This document shows positions 10,167-21,700 of a DNA stretch of 64,000 bases, piece by piece. Origin of the DNA: Burkholderiales bacterium 70-64 (GTDB lineage: Bacteria; Pseudomonadota; Gammaproteobacteria; Burkholderiales; Burkholderiaceae_E); the NCBI GenBank assembly GCA_001898645.1, contig MKUQ01000046.1:1-64000 (forward strand), in the 5' to 3' direction. Position numbers and translations under genes: made by a program. Under the pieces are notes generated by a model. It ran no database searches, was not told where the DNA came from, and worked only from the letters and a program-made list of their open reading frames with translations. Position 1 is the first letter of the stretch; every line of letters begins with the position of its first letter.

Positions 10167-10841
10167 TCAGCTGATGTAGGAGCTGATCTTCTCGCGCAGC
10201 AGCAGCCGGCCTTCCGGCATCGGCACGATGAAGCCGTCGATCTCGAGGCCCTTCATCACGCGCGAGACCATCTCGCGCGAGGCGCCGATCATCTTGGCGA
10301 TCTCCTGGCGCGGCAGCTTGTGCTTGACCACGCGCTCGCCGTCGACGTGCTCGGAGAAGTCGAGCAGCACGCGCGCCACCCGCCCGTAGACGTCGAGCAG
10401 CGCCAGCGTCTCGATCTTCTGGTCGGCCTCGCGCAGGCGCGCGACCATGCCCTTCATCACCGCCAGGCACATCTCGTTGCTCTGCATGAGCATCGACTTG
10501 AAGCTGTCCTTGGCGATGGACATGAAGTCGCACGATTCCAGCGTGATGACGCTGGCCGAGCGCGGCGCGTCGTCGATGAGGCTCATCTCGCCGAAGAAGT
10601 CGCCCGAGCCGAGCACGGCGAGGATCACCTCCTTGCCCTCGGAGTCGGAACGCTGCACCTTGGCGCGCCCGGACAGCAGGATGTACAGCGACTGGGAAGG
10701 CTCGCCCTCGGAGACGATGGTGCGCCCCTTCGGGAAGTTGCGTCGCGTGCTGCCCGCCGCCAGGGCTTCGATCTGTTGATCGTTCAGGCTGGACAACAAG
10801 GGTACCCTGCGCAGGAAAGCCTTGTTTTGTTCGAGAGACAT
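10167..10841 (-). CDS. Crp/Fnr-family transcriptional regulator
   Basis: A 224-residue regulator. Residues 15-125 are a cyclic-nucleotide-binding-type beta-roll ([41 protein letters not shown]). This includes the FGE...R-A/S pattern of the phosphate-binding cassette. The C-terminal winged helix-turn-helix (about 165-222) contains [20 protein letters not shown]. There is no N-terminal cysteine cluster, so it is not an FNR-type oxygen sensor. ATG 10841 is preferred because GAGGTGG precedes it. It is divergent from trxB across 158 bases, a placement common in Burkholderiales. The ligand is unknown. Confidence 0.88.
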   Translation of the reverse strand: MSLEQNKAFLRRVPLLSSLNDQQIEALAAGSTRRNFPKGRTIVSEGEPSQSLYILLSGRAKVQRSDSEGKEVILAVLGSGDFFGEMSLIDDAPRSASVITLESCDFMSIAKDSFKSMLMQSNEMCLAVMKGMVARLREADQKIETLALLDVYGRVARVLLDFSEHVDGERVVKHKLPRQEIAKMIGASREMVSRVMKGLEIDGFIVPMPEGRLLLREKISSYIS

Positions 10842-10966
10842 ACCCACCTCGCGATGAACGCCGCCACGCCCCATCCTGGCGCGCTGCACTCCTATAATTC
10901 TGCCCTACCCGCGCCAAATATCACAAAACGCTCAAAGATCAACGCCCTAAGCCGATGATTTTTTGA

Positions 10967-11959
<993 letters not shown>

Positions 11960-11976
11960 CGCAGGAGGCGGCACGC

Positions 11977-12648
11977 ATGACGCGAATGCGGCGCAGCGGG
12001 CCCGTGGAGCGGCTGGCGGGGCTGCAGGCGCTGGATGCGCTCGGCGAGCGGGCGCGCGTGCAGGCGCGCCAGCGCTCGCTCGAGGAAGAGGAGCACCGCG
12101 AGCACGCCCGGCGCCAGGTGCGCGAGGCCGATCTCTTCCGCGAGGCGGTCGCCGGCGCCGTGCCGCTGGCGCCCACCGGCCGCGTCGACCCCCATCGTCC
12201 CGCCCCACCCGCCGCCCCGCGCCAGCGCGAGCTCGACGAGCGCGCGGTGCTCGCCGCCTCGCTGTCCGACGAGATCGGCGTCGAGCAGTTCCTCGAGACG
12301 GACGAGACGCTGTCGTACCGGCGTCACGGCATCGGGCCGGACGTCGTGCGACGCCTGCGTCGCGGCCAATGGACGGTCAAGGGCCAGATCGACCTGCACG
12401 GCCTGCGCACGGACGAGGCGCGCGAGGCGCTGGCCGGCTTCCTGGCGCGCGCGCTGCGCGAGGAGTGGCGCTGCGTGCGGGTGATCCACGGCAAGGGGCT
12501 GGGCTCGATCGGCCGCGAGCCGGTGCTCAAGGCCCGGGTGCCGCGCTGGCTCGCGCAGCGCCAGGAAGTGCTGGCCTTCTGCCAGGCCCGCCCGAACGAC
12601 GGCGGCGCCGGCGCGCTGATCGTGCTGCTCAGGCTGCCGGCGCGCTGA
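11977..12648 (+). CDS. Smr/MutS2-domain protein (putative nuclease)
   Basis: A 223-residue protein with a charged helical N-terminal half (about 20-70, rich in Arg and Glu) and a C-terminal Smr domain (about 130-220). The Smr domain shows the two hallmarks, IDLHGLRTDEAREAL and VIHGKGLGS (H-G-x-G). Smr domains bind or cleave DNA or RNA; E. coli relatives SmrA and SmrB are single-domain nucleases, and SmrB cuts mRNA at collided ribosomes. ATG 11977 has CAGGAGG ten bases upstream. It follows trxB at 17 bases, probably in the same operon. Confidence 0.88.
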   Translation: MTRMRRSGPVERLAGLQALDALGERARVQARQRSLEEEEHREHARRQVREADLFREAVAGAVPLAPTGRVDPHRPAPPAAPRQRELDERAVLAASLSDEIGVEQFLETDETLSYRRHGIGPDVVRRLRRGQWTVKGQIDLHGLRTDEAREALAGFLARALREEWRCVRVIHGKGLGSIGREPVLKARVPRWLAQRQEVLAFCQARPNDGGAGALIVLLRLPAR

Positions 12649-12651
12649 ACT

Positions 12652-13308
12652 TCAGGTGCCGGCGCCCTCCCCGCCGACGCGTACGCCGCGCCCGGCCAGC
12701 CGGGCCAGGTCCTCGGCGGTGTCGATGTCGACCACGAAATGGTCGTTGGGCGCCGTCACGCGATGCACCCGCTGCGGGTTGGCCGCGAGATAGCCGCGGC
12801 AGCCGGTGTCCGGGCCGGCGGCGAGGATGGGGGCGCGCATCGAGCCGTCGACCACCACCGGGTTGCCGCGCTGCCCGCCGAACTCCGGGATCGCCGCCGA
12901 CCCCGCCGGCAGGCCGCGCCATCGCGCGACCAGCCAGCGCAGGTCGTCGGCGTCGAGCAGCGGCTGGTCCGAGAGCATGATCAGCACGGCGTCGAGCCCC
13001 TCGGGCAGCACGCGCAGCCCGGCGTCGACCGACACCTGCTGGTCGGCTCCTTCGGGCACTTCGCACATCGTGCAGGCGGGCAGCCCGGCAAGCGCCGCAC
13101 GCACGGCCTGCGGCTCGCGCCCGAGCACCACCACCACCGGCGCGAGCGGCACCGCCTGCAGGACGCACAGCGCCCGGCGCACCATCGGCTCGCCCGCGAC
13201 CGGGATCAGCAGCTTGTTCGGCCCGCCCATGCGCACCGAGCGCCCGGCTGCCAGCAGCACGGCGCCGATGCCTCGCGCCGGATCGCGCGCTGGCACAATG
13301 TCGCTCAT
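12652..13308 (-). CDS. MobA-like nucleotidyltransferase (MocA/CoxI-type)
   Basis: A 218-residue NTP transferase of the MobA-like family (NTP_transf_3). The signature is GAVLLAAGRSVRMGGPNKLL (about 15-34), the nucleotide-binding loop with its Lys. SDQPLLDADDL (about 112-122) carries the metal-binding Asp, and GQRGNPVVVDG follows. The molybdenum-cofactor cytidylyltransferase MocA is the closest described function, but the family also includes transferases for other small molecules. The gene converges on the Smr gene with three bases between the stops and is divergent from the DUF4126 gene. A link to the molybdate/tungstate genes at 46-50 kb is only a guess. Confidence 0.82.
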   Translation of the reverse strand: MSDIVPARDPARGIGAVLLAAGRSVRMGGPNKLLIPVAGEPMVRRALCVLQAVPLAPVVVVLGREPQAVRAALAGLPACTMCEVPEGADQQVSVDAGLRVLPEGLDAVLIMLSDQPLLDADDLRWLVARWRGLPAGSAAIPEFGGQRGNPVVVDGSMRAPILAAGPDTGCRGYLAANPQRVHRVTAPNDHFVVDIDTAEDLARLAGRGVRVGGEGAGT

Positions 13309-13352
13309 GAACGGGTGGTTCCTGTCACCGCCATAGTCTACCGGGCTGCGCC

Positions 13353-14009
13353 GTGGACGAATCCGCGAGCTGGATCGGTGCGCTGCACACTCTGCTGCCG
13401 GCGCCGGTGGCGACGCACCTGCCCGACCTGGCGCTGGCGGGCGCGCTCGCCTGGGGCGCCGGCCTGCGCCTGTACCTGGTGGTGTTCCTGCTCGGGCTGC
13501 TCGGACGGCTCGGCGTGTGGCCGCTGCCCGAGCACCTCGAGCTGCTCGAGCACCCGCTGGTGCTGGGTGCGGCCGGCTTCATGACGGCGGTGGAGCTGTT
13601 CGCCGACAAGCTGCCGTGGCTGGACAGCGTCTGGGATGCGCTGAACACCTTCGTGCGCATTCCCGCCGGTGCGGCGCTGGCGGCCGCCGTCTTCGGCGAC
13701 TCGGGCGCCGCCGCGACGCTGGCCGCGGCCCTCCTCGGGGGCACCGTGGCAGCCGCGACGCACTTCGCCAAGTCGGGTGCCCGCGCGGCGGTCAACACCT
13801 CGCCGGAGCCCTTCTCCAACCTTGCGGTATCGCTCGGGGAGGACGCGCTGGTGCCGGCCGGCATATGGCTGGCCGTGGCGCACCCGATGGCGTTCCTCGT
13901 CGTGCTGCTGCTGTTCCTGGTCGCGGCCGTGCTGCTGGTGCGCTGGCTGCTGCGCGGCCTGCGCCGGCTGCTCGCCCCGCGCGCAGGCACCGCCGGCCCA
14001 CGCGCCTGA
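13353..14009 (+). CDS. DUF4126 membrane protein
   Basis: A 218-residue hydrophobic protein of unknown function. It matches the DUF4126 pattern: an early segment with LAWGAGLRLYLVVFLLGL, then a segment after LELLEHPLVLGAAGFM, and VNTSPEPFSNLAVSLGED before the last membrane span. Five or six membrane segments are likely. The start is GTG 13353 (VDESAS); no strong ribosome site is visible, so the start is uncertain. It lies 44 bases from the divergent MobA-like gene and runs toward the PII gene. Confidence 0.75.
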   Translation: MDESASWIGALHTLLPAPVATHLPDLALAGALAWGAGLRLYLVVFLLGLLGRLGVWPLPEHLELLEHPLVLGAAGFMTAVELFADKLPWLDSVWDALNTFVRIPAGAALAAAVFGDSGAAATLAAALLGGTVAAATHFAKSGARAAVNTSPEPFSNLAVSLGEDALVPAGIWLAVAHPMAFLVVLLLFLVAAVLLVRWLLRGLRRLLAPRAGTAGPRA

Positions 14010-14041
14010 AAGCGTGTGACGTTCCGAGGCGGCGGCGCGCC

Positions 14042-14493
<452 letters not shown>

Positions 14494-14495
<2 letters not shown>

Positions 14496-16107
14496 AGTCG
14501 GTGAACCGCGAGGTGATCGGGTAGCGCCAGTCGCGCCCGAAGGCGCGATGCGTGACGCGGATGCCGACCGGAGACTGGCGCCGCTTGTACTCGCTCACGC
14601 GGATCAGGCGCACCACGCGGTCGATGACCGCGCGCGGATGTCCCGCCGCCTCGATCTCCTCGATGCTGCGGTTGTCTTCCATGTACATCTGCATGATCGC
14701 ATCGAGCACCTCGTACGGCGGCAGGCTGTCCTGGTCGGTCTGGCCGGCCCGCAGCTCCGCCGAGGGCGCGCGCGTGATGATGCGCTCGGGGATCACCTCG
14801 CCCTGCGCGTTGCGCCAGCGCGCGAGGCGATAGACCATGGTCTTGGCGATGTCCTTGATCACCGCGAAGCCGCCGGCCATGTCGCCGTACAGCGTGCAGT
14901 AGCCGACCGCCATCTCGCTCTTGTTGCCGGTGGTGAGCACGATCGAGCCGGACTTGTTGGACAAGGCCATCATCAGGGTGCCGCGCACCCGCGCCTGGAT
15001 GTTCTCCTCGGTGGCGTCGGGCGCCAGCCCGCGGAACTCTCCGGCAAGCGTGGCGAGGAAGGCCTCGAAGCACGGTTCGATGGAGATCTCGTCGTAGCGC
15101 ACGCCCACGCGCCCGGCCATGTCGCGCGCGTCGGCGAGCGAGATGTCGGCGGTGTAGCGCGAGGGCATCATCACCGCGCGCACCTTCGCGGGGCCGAGCG
15201 CGTCGACGGCGATCGCCAGGGTGAGCGCGGAATCGATGCCGCCCGACATGCCGATCAGCGCGCCGGGGAAGCCGTTCTTGCCGAGGTAGTCGCGCACCCC
15301 CAGCACCAGGGCGCCGTAGACCTGCTCCTCGAGCAGCGGCGCGGGCTGGACGGCGCCGGGCGCGAAGTGCGGGTGCGCACCTTCCGATACCTCGACCACC
15401 AGCAGGTCCTCGCGGAACGCGGGCGCCTGCGCCCTGAGCTCGCCGCCGGCATCGAGCGCGAACGACAGGCCGTCGAACACCAGCTCGTCCTGGCCGCCCA
15501 CCAGGTTGGCGGCCAGCATCGGCAGGCCCTGGCTGCACACGTTGGCGCGCGCCACGTCGAGCCGCTCGTGCTGCTTGTTCAGGTGGAAAGGCGAGGCGTT
15601 GAGCGCCAGCAGCACCTGCGCGCCGGCCGCGCGCGCGCGCGCCGGCACGTGCGGGAACCAGAAGTCCTCGCACACCGCCATGCCGAAGCGGACGCCGTCG
15701 ACCTCGAACACCAGCGGGCGATCAGCCGGCTCGTAGTAGCGGTCTTCGTCGAACACGTCGTAGTTGGGCAGCTCGTGCTTGTCGTACTCGCCGATCACCC
15801 GGCCGCGGTACACCAGGCTCGCGCCGTTGTAGCGCCGCGCGTCGCGCCGGCGCGGATGCCCGAGCACCAGGTACAGGTCGAGCCCCGCGCTGGCTTCGCA
15901 CACCGCGGCCAGTGCCTGCTCGCAGCCGCGCAGGAACGCCGCGCGCAGCAGCAGGTCTTCGGGCGGATAGCCGGCCAGCGACAGCTCGGGCGTCAGCAAT
16001 ACCCGCGCGCCGCGTGCGACCGCCTCGCGGGCAGCGGCGATAATCCGGTCGACGTTGCCGCGAAAATCTCCGACGATCTGGTTCAGCTGCGCGGCGGCGA
16101 TTCGCAT
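14494..16107 (-). CDS. nadE: Glutamine-dependent NAD+ synthetase
   Basis: A 537-residue two-domain enzyme making NAD+ from deamido-NAD+, ATP and glutamine. The N-terminal nitrilase-type glutaminase starts MRIAAAQLNQIVGDF, with Glu in LLTPELSLAGYPPEDLL, Lys in YDKHELPNYDVFDE and Cys in GMAVCEDFWFP (E-K-C triad). The C-terminal synthetase has the PP-loop GMSGGIDSALTLAIA (about 287-301) and GNKSEMAVGYCTLYGD. The start at 16107 matches the family N-terminus, but it leaves almost no room before the divergent acetyltransferase gene. The PII gene follows. Confidence 0.95.
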
Positions 16108-16121
16108 GGATGGAGGCGAGA

Positions 16122-17351
16122 GTGTCGGGCGGGCGGCTACGAGGCGATTATCGCACGCAGGTCCTCGACGATCTGTCGGGCGTGACGGCCGCGGAGTGGA
16201 ATGCGCTGGCGGCTGCCGGCGCGGGCCGCGCGCAGGCGCAGCCCTTCCTGCGCCACGAGTTCCTGCGCGCGCTCGAGCTCGCCGGCTGCGTCGGCCCGGG
16301 CAGCGGCTGGACCGCGCGCCACCTGTTGCTGCGAGACGCATCGGGCACGGCGGTGGCGGCGGTGCCGCTGTACCTGAAGGCGCATTCCTGGGGCGAGTAC
16401 GTGTTCGACTGGGCCTGGGCCGATGCCTATGAGCGCCACGGCCTGCGCTACTACCCCAAGCTGCTGGGCGCGGTGCCGTTCACGCCCGTGACGGGCACCC
16501 GCCTCGGGGCGCGCGACGCCGGGGCGCGCCGGGCCGCGGCGCACGCGCTGCTGGCGCTGGCGCGCTCCTCGGGCGTGTCCTCGCTGCACGTGCTGTTCCC
16601 GCTCGAGGCCGAGGCTGCCGCCCTGCGCGAGGCGGGCCTGATGCTGCGCCACGGCGTGCAGTTCCACTGGCGCAACGACGGCTACGACGACTTCGAGGCG
16701 TTCCTGGCGACGCTCGCGCAGCCCAAGCGCAAGAAGATCCGCGCCGAGCGTCGCCGCGTGGCGCAGGAACAGGTGCACGTGCGCCGGCTGCACGGCAGCG
16801 ACATCACGCCGGCGCGCTGGGCGTTCTTCACCCGCTGCTACCAGGCCACCTACGCGGCGCACCATTCCACGCCCTACCTCAACCAGGCGTTCTTCGAGCG
16901 CATCGGGCGCGCCCTGCCCGAGCACCTGATCCTGGTGCTGGCCGAGCGCGCCGGCCGCCCGATCGCCGCCGGCCTGCTGGTCCACGACGAGGAGCGGCTG
17001 TACGGCCGCTACTGGGGCGCGCTCGAATACGTGCCGTGCCTGCACTTCGAAGTCTGCTACTACCAGGCCATCGAGGCGGCGATCGCGCTGCGCCTGCGCC
17101 TGGTCGAGGGCGGCGCGCAAGGCGAGCACAAGATGGCGCGCGGCTTCGAGCCGGTGCCGACGGTCTCGGCGCACTGGCTCGCCGAGCCGGCCTTCGCCCA
17201 GGCGGTCGACCGCTTCCTGCAGCGCGAGGACGCGCTGGTCGGGGCCTACCTGGACGAGCTGCGCGAACGCTCGCCGTTTCGCGCCTCGGCCGATGGCTCG
17301 GGACCGTCGGACCAGCCGCCGCCCAGCGCCTTCATCAAGTCGACGCTGTAG
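16122..17351 (+). CDS. GNAT-type acyltransferase, DUF482 (FemAB-like)
   Basis: About 409 residues. The protein matches DUF482/COG3146: PFLRHEFLRALE, YLKAHSWGEYVFDWAWADAY, PKLLGAVPFTPVTGTRL, and near the end YYQAIEAAI then GGAQGEHKMARGFEP. Members are annotated as GNAT or peptidoglycan-related acyltransferases, with no established substrate. GTG 16122 is chosen because GGAGG lies five bases upstream. ATG 16110 is in frame but sits two bases from the divergent nadE start. Its 3' end overlaps the efflux outer-membrane gene on the other strand by 106 bases. Confidence 0.82.
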   Translation: MSGGRLRGDYRTQVLDDLSGVTAAEWNALAAAGAGRAQAQPFLRHEFLRALELAGCVGPGSGWTARHLLLRDASGTAVAAVPLYLKAHSWGEYVFDWAWADAYERHGLRYYPKLLGAVPFTPVTGTRLGARDAGARRAAAHALLALARSSGVSSLHVLFPLEAEAAALREAGLMLRHGVQFHWRNDGYDDFEAFLATLAQPKRKKIRAERRRVAQEQVHVRRLHGSDITPARWAFFTRCYQATYAAHHSTPYLNQAFFERIGRALPEHLILVLAERAGRPIAAGLLVHDEERLYGRYWGALEYVPCLHFEVCYYQAIEAAIALRLRLVEGGAQGEHKMARGFEPVPTVSAHWLAEPAFAQAVDRFLQREDALVGAYLDELRERSPFRASADGSGPSDQPPPSAFIKSTL

Positions 17352-18706
17352 GCCAGCCGCGCCTGGCGGCTGCGGATCAGCGCCAGCTCGGCGTCGTTCT
17401 GGCTGCGCAGGGCGTCGAGCACCTCGAGATAGCCCGAGTAGCCGCCCTCGTAGCGCGTGCGCGCCAGCCGCGAGGTGTTGCGCGCGGCCGCCACGCGCGC
17501 CTGCAGCTCGCGCTCGGCCTGCGCGCCGCGCTCGTTGTCGACGAGGGCATCGGCGACCTCGCGAAACGCCGTCTCGGCGGCCTTCTGGTAGGCGATCAGC
17601 GCCTGGCGCTCGCGCGCCTCGGTCTGCTCCAGGCGCGCCTGCAGGCGGCCCGCATCGAAGATCGGCAGGCTCAGGCCGAAGCCGATCGACCAGATGCGCG
17701 CACCGCCGGCGAGCAGGTCGGACAGCGCGCTGCTCTGGCCGCCGAACGTGCCGGTGAGCGAGATCGTCGGCATCATCGCCGCGCGCGCCACGCCGATGCG
17801 GGCGTTGGCCGCCTGCAGCCCGGCCTCGGCCTGGCGGATGTCGGGACGCCGGTCGAGCAGCGCCGAGGGCAGGCCCGGCGGCGGCAACGGCGCCTCGGGC
17901 ATCGCCTGCAGCTCGCCCGGCGGCACGCGCAGGTCGAGCCGGCCGCTGAGCGTGCCCAGCAGGTGCTCGAGCGCGGTGCGCTGGCGCTGCAACTCGTTCA
18001 GCTGCACGGCCGCGTCGGCGCGCGCGCCCTCGGCCTGGTAGACGTCCAGGTCCGAGACCAGGCCGCCGCGCGCCCGCGCGCGCGCCAGCGCCAGGGACTC
18101 CTCGCGCACCCCCAGGCCCTCGCGGGTGACGGCGATCTGCGCATCGAGCGAGCGCAGCGCGAACCAGCCCTGGACCACCGTACCGGACAGGCTCAGGGCG
18201 ATCACGTCGCGGCCGTAGCGGCTCGCCATCAGCTGGGCCTGCGCCGCCTCGGCGCTGCGGCGCAGCCGGCCCCAGAAATCGATCTCGTAGGCGCTCGACA
18301 GGGCGAGCCGATGATTGTCGCCGACCACCGGCACGCCCGCCGGGACGGGTTGCGTGGTCATCCGGCTGGCGCGCGAGCGCGCCGACGTCGCGCCCAGGTC
18401 GATCTGCGGCGCGAGCACCGCGAACGCCTCGCGCAGCACCGCCTCGGCCTCCTCGACCTGCGCCGCGGCCAGGCGCAGGTCCGCGTTGTGCGCCAGAGCC
18501 GCCTCGACCAGGCGATCGAGCTGCGCATCGCCGTACAGCCGCCACCAGTCGGGCGCCACGGCAGCGGAGGCGGCGCCTTCGGCCGGCGCGGCGTCGGCAA
18601 AGCGCTCGGGCAGCTCCGACGCCGGGCGCCGGTAGTCGGGCCCCATCGGAGCGCATCCGGCCAGCATCGCCAGCGATGCCGCCAGGCAGGCCAGGCGCGC
18701 CCTCAC
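17246..18706 (-). CDS. RND efflux outer-membrane channel (NodT/OprM family lipoprotein)
   Basis: A 486-residue TolC-like channel forming the outer-membrane exit of the tripartite pump. The N-terminus is a lipoprotein signal with lipobox LAGC (Cys at about 18), then PMGPDYRRP typical of NodT-type factors. The two coiled-coil repeats include LDRLVEAALAHNADLRLAAA and RPDIRQAEAGLQAANARIG. The start is GTG 18706, overlapping the pump stop (GTGA), so translation is coupled. The C-terminus extends past the usual end (ALGGGW) by a Ser/Arg-rich tail that overlaps the acetyltransferase gene. Confidence 0.92.
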   Translation of the reverse strand: MRARLACLAASLAMLAGCAPMGPDYRRPASELPERFADAAPAEGAASAAVAPDWWRLYGDAQLDRLVEAALAHNADLRLAAAQVEEAEAVLREAFAVLAPQIDLGATSARSRASRMTTQPVPAGVPVVGDNHRLALSSAYEIDFWGRLRRSAEAAQAQLMASRYGRDVIALSLSGTVVQGWFALRSLDAQIAVTREGLGVREESLALARARARGGLVSDLDVYQAEGARADAAVQLNELQRQRTALEHLLGTLSGRLDLRVPPGELQAMPEAPLPPPGLPSALLDRRPDIRQAEAGLQAANARIGVARAAMMPTISLTGTFGGQSSALSDLLAGGARIWSIGFGLSLPIFDAGRLQARLEQTEARERQALIAYQKAAETAFREVADALVDNERGAQAERELQARVAAARNTSRLARTRYEGGYSGYLEVLDALRSQNDAELALIRSRQARLAYSVDLMKALGGGWSDGPEPSAEARNGERSRSSSR

Positions 18707-21700
18707 GGCAGCTCCTCCCGCACCGGGGCGGCTTCGGGCGCCCCGTGCGGGCGCCGGCGCCGCGCCGTCAACGCGAAGAACATCGGCACGAAGATGGTGG
18801 CGACGAAGGTCGCCACGATCATCCCGCCGAACACCCCGGTGCCCATCGAGCGGCGTGCTGCCGCACCGGCGCCCGAGGCCAGCACCAGCGGCAGCACGCC
18901 CAGCACGAAGGCGAGCGAGGTCATCACGATGGGTCGAAAGCGCAGCCGGGCGGCCTGCAGCGCGGCATCGACCGGCGTCATGCCGGCGAGGAAGCCCTGC
19001 TGGGCGAATTCGACGATCAGGATGGCGTTCTTCGCCGCCAGGCCGATCAGCACCACCAGGCCGATCTGGAAGTAGATGTCGTTCTCCATGCCGCGCAGGA
19101 ACACGAAGCCGAGCGCGCCGGCGATGGCGAACGGCACCGCCAGCAGCACCGCCACCGGCAGCCCCCAGCGCTCGTAGAGCGCGGCCAGGATGAGGTAGAC
19201 CATCACGATCGCGAAGCCGAAGGCGAACACCGAGGCACTGCCCGCGCGCTTCTCCTGATAGGCCTGGCCGGTCCAGGCGATGCCGTAGCCGGACGGCAGC
19301 GTGGCGCGCGCGACCTCCTCGACGGTGCGGATCGCCTCGGCCGAGCTCACGCCCGGCGTGCCCGCACCGAGCACCTTGGCCGCGACATAGCCGTTGAAGC
19401 GCTCGAGCTGTTCCGGGCCGACCGTGCTGCGGGTGGCGATGAACGCCTTGAGCGGGATCATCTCGCCGGTGGTGGCCGAGCGCACGAAGACGTTGCCCAG
19501 GTCTTCCGGGCGGGCGCGGTGGGGGGCATCGGCCTGCACCTGCACCCGGTAGGTACGACCGAACTTGTTGAAGTCGTTGACGTACAGCGTGCCCATCGTG
19601 CTCTGCAGGGCGTCGAACACGTCCTGCACCGGCACGCCGAGCGACAGCGCCTTCTCCCGGTCGACCTCGACGCGCAGCTGCGGCACCGTCGGGCGGAAGA
19701 AGGTCTCGACGCCCTGCAGCCGCGGATTCGCCGAGAGCTCGCCGACGAAGGCCTGCACCACCTGCTGCAGGCGCATCGGATCGGGGTCGCTGCGCCCCTG
19801 CACGTAGACCTCGAAGCCACCCGCGCTGCCCAGGCCGCGGATCGCCGGCGGATTGAAGGCGAGCGCCATGCCGTCGGACAGCGCCATGCCGCGCGCGAAG
19901 ATATCGCCTTTCACCTCGGCGGCGCTGTGCGTGCGCTGCGACCAGTCCTTCAGCGGCACGAAGATGGTGGCGGCATTGGTCTTGTTGCCCCCGCCGATGA
20001 GGTCGAACCCGTTGACCACGAACATGTGCTCGATGGCCGGGTGGTCGGCCAGCATCTTGCGCAGCTGCGCGCCGGCCTTCCCCGTGCGCTCGAGGGTCGC
20101 ACCGTCGGGCAGGATCACCGAGCCGATGACGTAGCCCTGGTCTTCCGACGGCACGAAGCTGCCGGGGATGCGCGTGAACAGCACGCCGAGCAGCACCAGC
20201 ACGCCGGCGAAGACCAGCAGGGCCAGCACGCGGCGCGCCAGGGTCAGATTGACCGCCGAGAGGAACAGGCGCGTCAGCGCGGCGAAGCCGGCGTTGAACG
20301 GCCTGAACAGCTTCGACTCGTGATCGCCCGGCCGCAGCATCAGGGCGCACAGCGCCGGGGTGAGCGTGAGCGCCACGAAGCCCGAGAGCACCACCGCGAT
20401 GGCCACCGTGACCGCGAACTGCTTGTAGAGCTGCCCGGCGATGCCGCCCAGGAACGCCACCGGCACGAACACCGCGCACAGCACCAGCACGATCGCCACG
20501 ATCGCGCCCGAGACCTCGCGCATCGCCTCGATCGCCGCATCGCGCGCGGACATCTTCTGCTCGCGCATCAGCCGCTCGACGTTCTCGAGCACCACGATCG
20601 CGTCGTCCACCACGATGCCGATCGCCAGCACCATGGCGAACAGCGTCAGCGTATTGATCGAGAACCCGAACAGCCACAGGCCGGCGAACGTGCCGATGAG
20701 CGAGACCGGCACCGCGATCATCGGGATGAAGGTGGCGCGCGCCGTCTGCAGGAACACGAACACCACCAGGATGACCAGCGCCGCGGCCTCCATGATGGTC
20801 TTCACCACCTCGCCGATCGAGGATTCGACGAAGCGCGTGGTATCGAACGGGACGACGTAGTCCAGGCCCTCGGGAAAGCCCTTCTTCAGCTCGTCCATGC
20901 GCGCCTTGACCGCCTGGGCGACGTCCAGCGCATTGGCGCCCGACTGCAGGAACACCGCGGTGCCGATGGTCGGCTTGCCGTCGAGCGTGTTGAACGCGTC
21001 GTAGCTCTGGGCACCCAGCTCGATGCGCGCGACGTCCTTCAGGCGCAGCACGCCGGCCGGCCCGCCCGCGCGCACCACGATCTCGCCGAACTGCTCGGGC
21101 TCGACCAGCCGGCCCTGCGCGGTGACCGTGTAGACCAGGCTCTGGCCGGGCAGCGCGGGCTCGGCGCCGATCTTGCCGGCGGCATACTGGGCGTTCTGCG
21201 CACGCACCGCGGCGGCCACGTCGGAAGCGGTCACGCCGAGTTGCGCCATGCGGCCGGGATCGAGCCAGATGCGCATGGAGTAGTCGCGCGCGCCGAAGAT
21301 CGTCACGTCGGCGACCCCGGGCACGCGCTTGAGCTCGTCGACCATGTTCAGCGAGGCGTAGTTCGACAGGTACAGGGTGTCGAAACGGCCGTCGGGCGAG
21401 CTCAGGGCCACCACCAGCAGGATGTCGTTGGAGCGCTTCTGGACGGTGACGCCGGTGCGGCGCACCTCGTCGGGCAGGCGCGGCAGCGCCAGCTGCACGC
21501 GGTTGTTGACGTTGAAGGTCGCCTGATCGACGTTGGTGCCGACCTCGAACGTGCCGGTGATGGTCATCGTGCCGCTCGAGGACGAGCTCGAGCTGAAGTA
21601 CAGCAGGCCCTCCACGCCCGAGAGCTGCTCCTCGATCGGCGCGGCCACGGTCTTGGCCAGCGTCTCGGCGCTGGCGCCCGGGTAGGTCGCGGTGATGGTG

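Noticed and set aside
10893-10898. TATAAT in the Crp-trxB gap as the trxB promoter
   Set aside because: No acceptable -35 and about 100 bases from trxB; orientation uncertain, so not listed.
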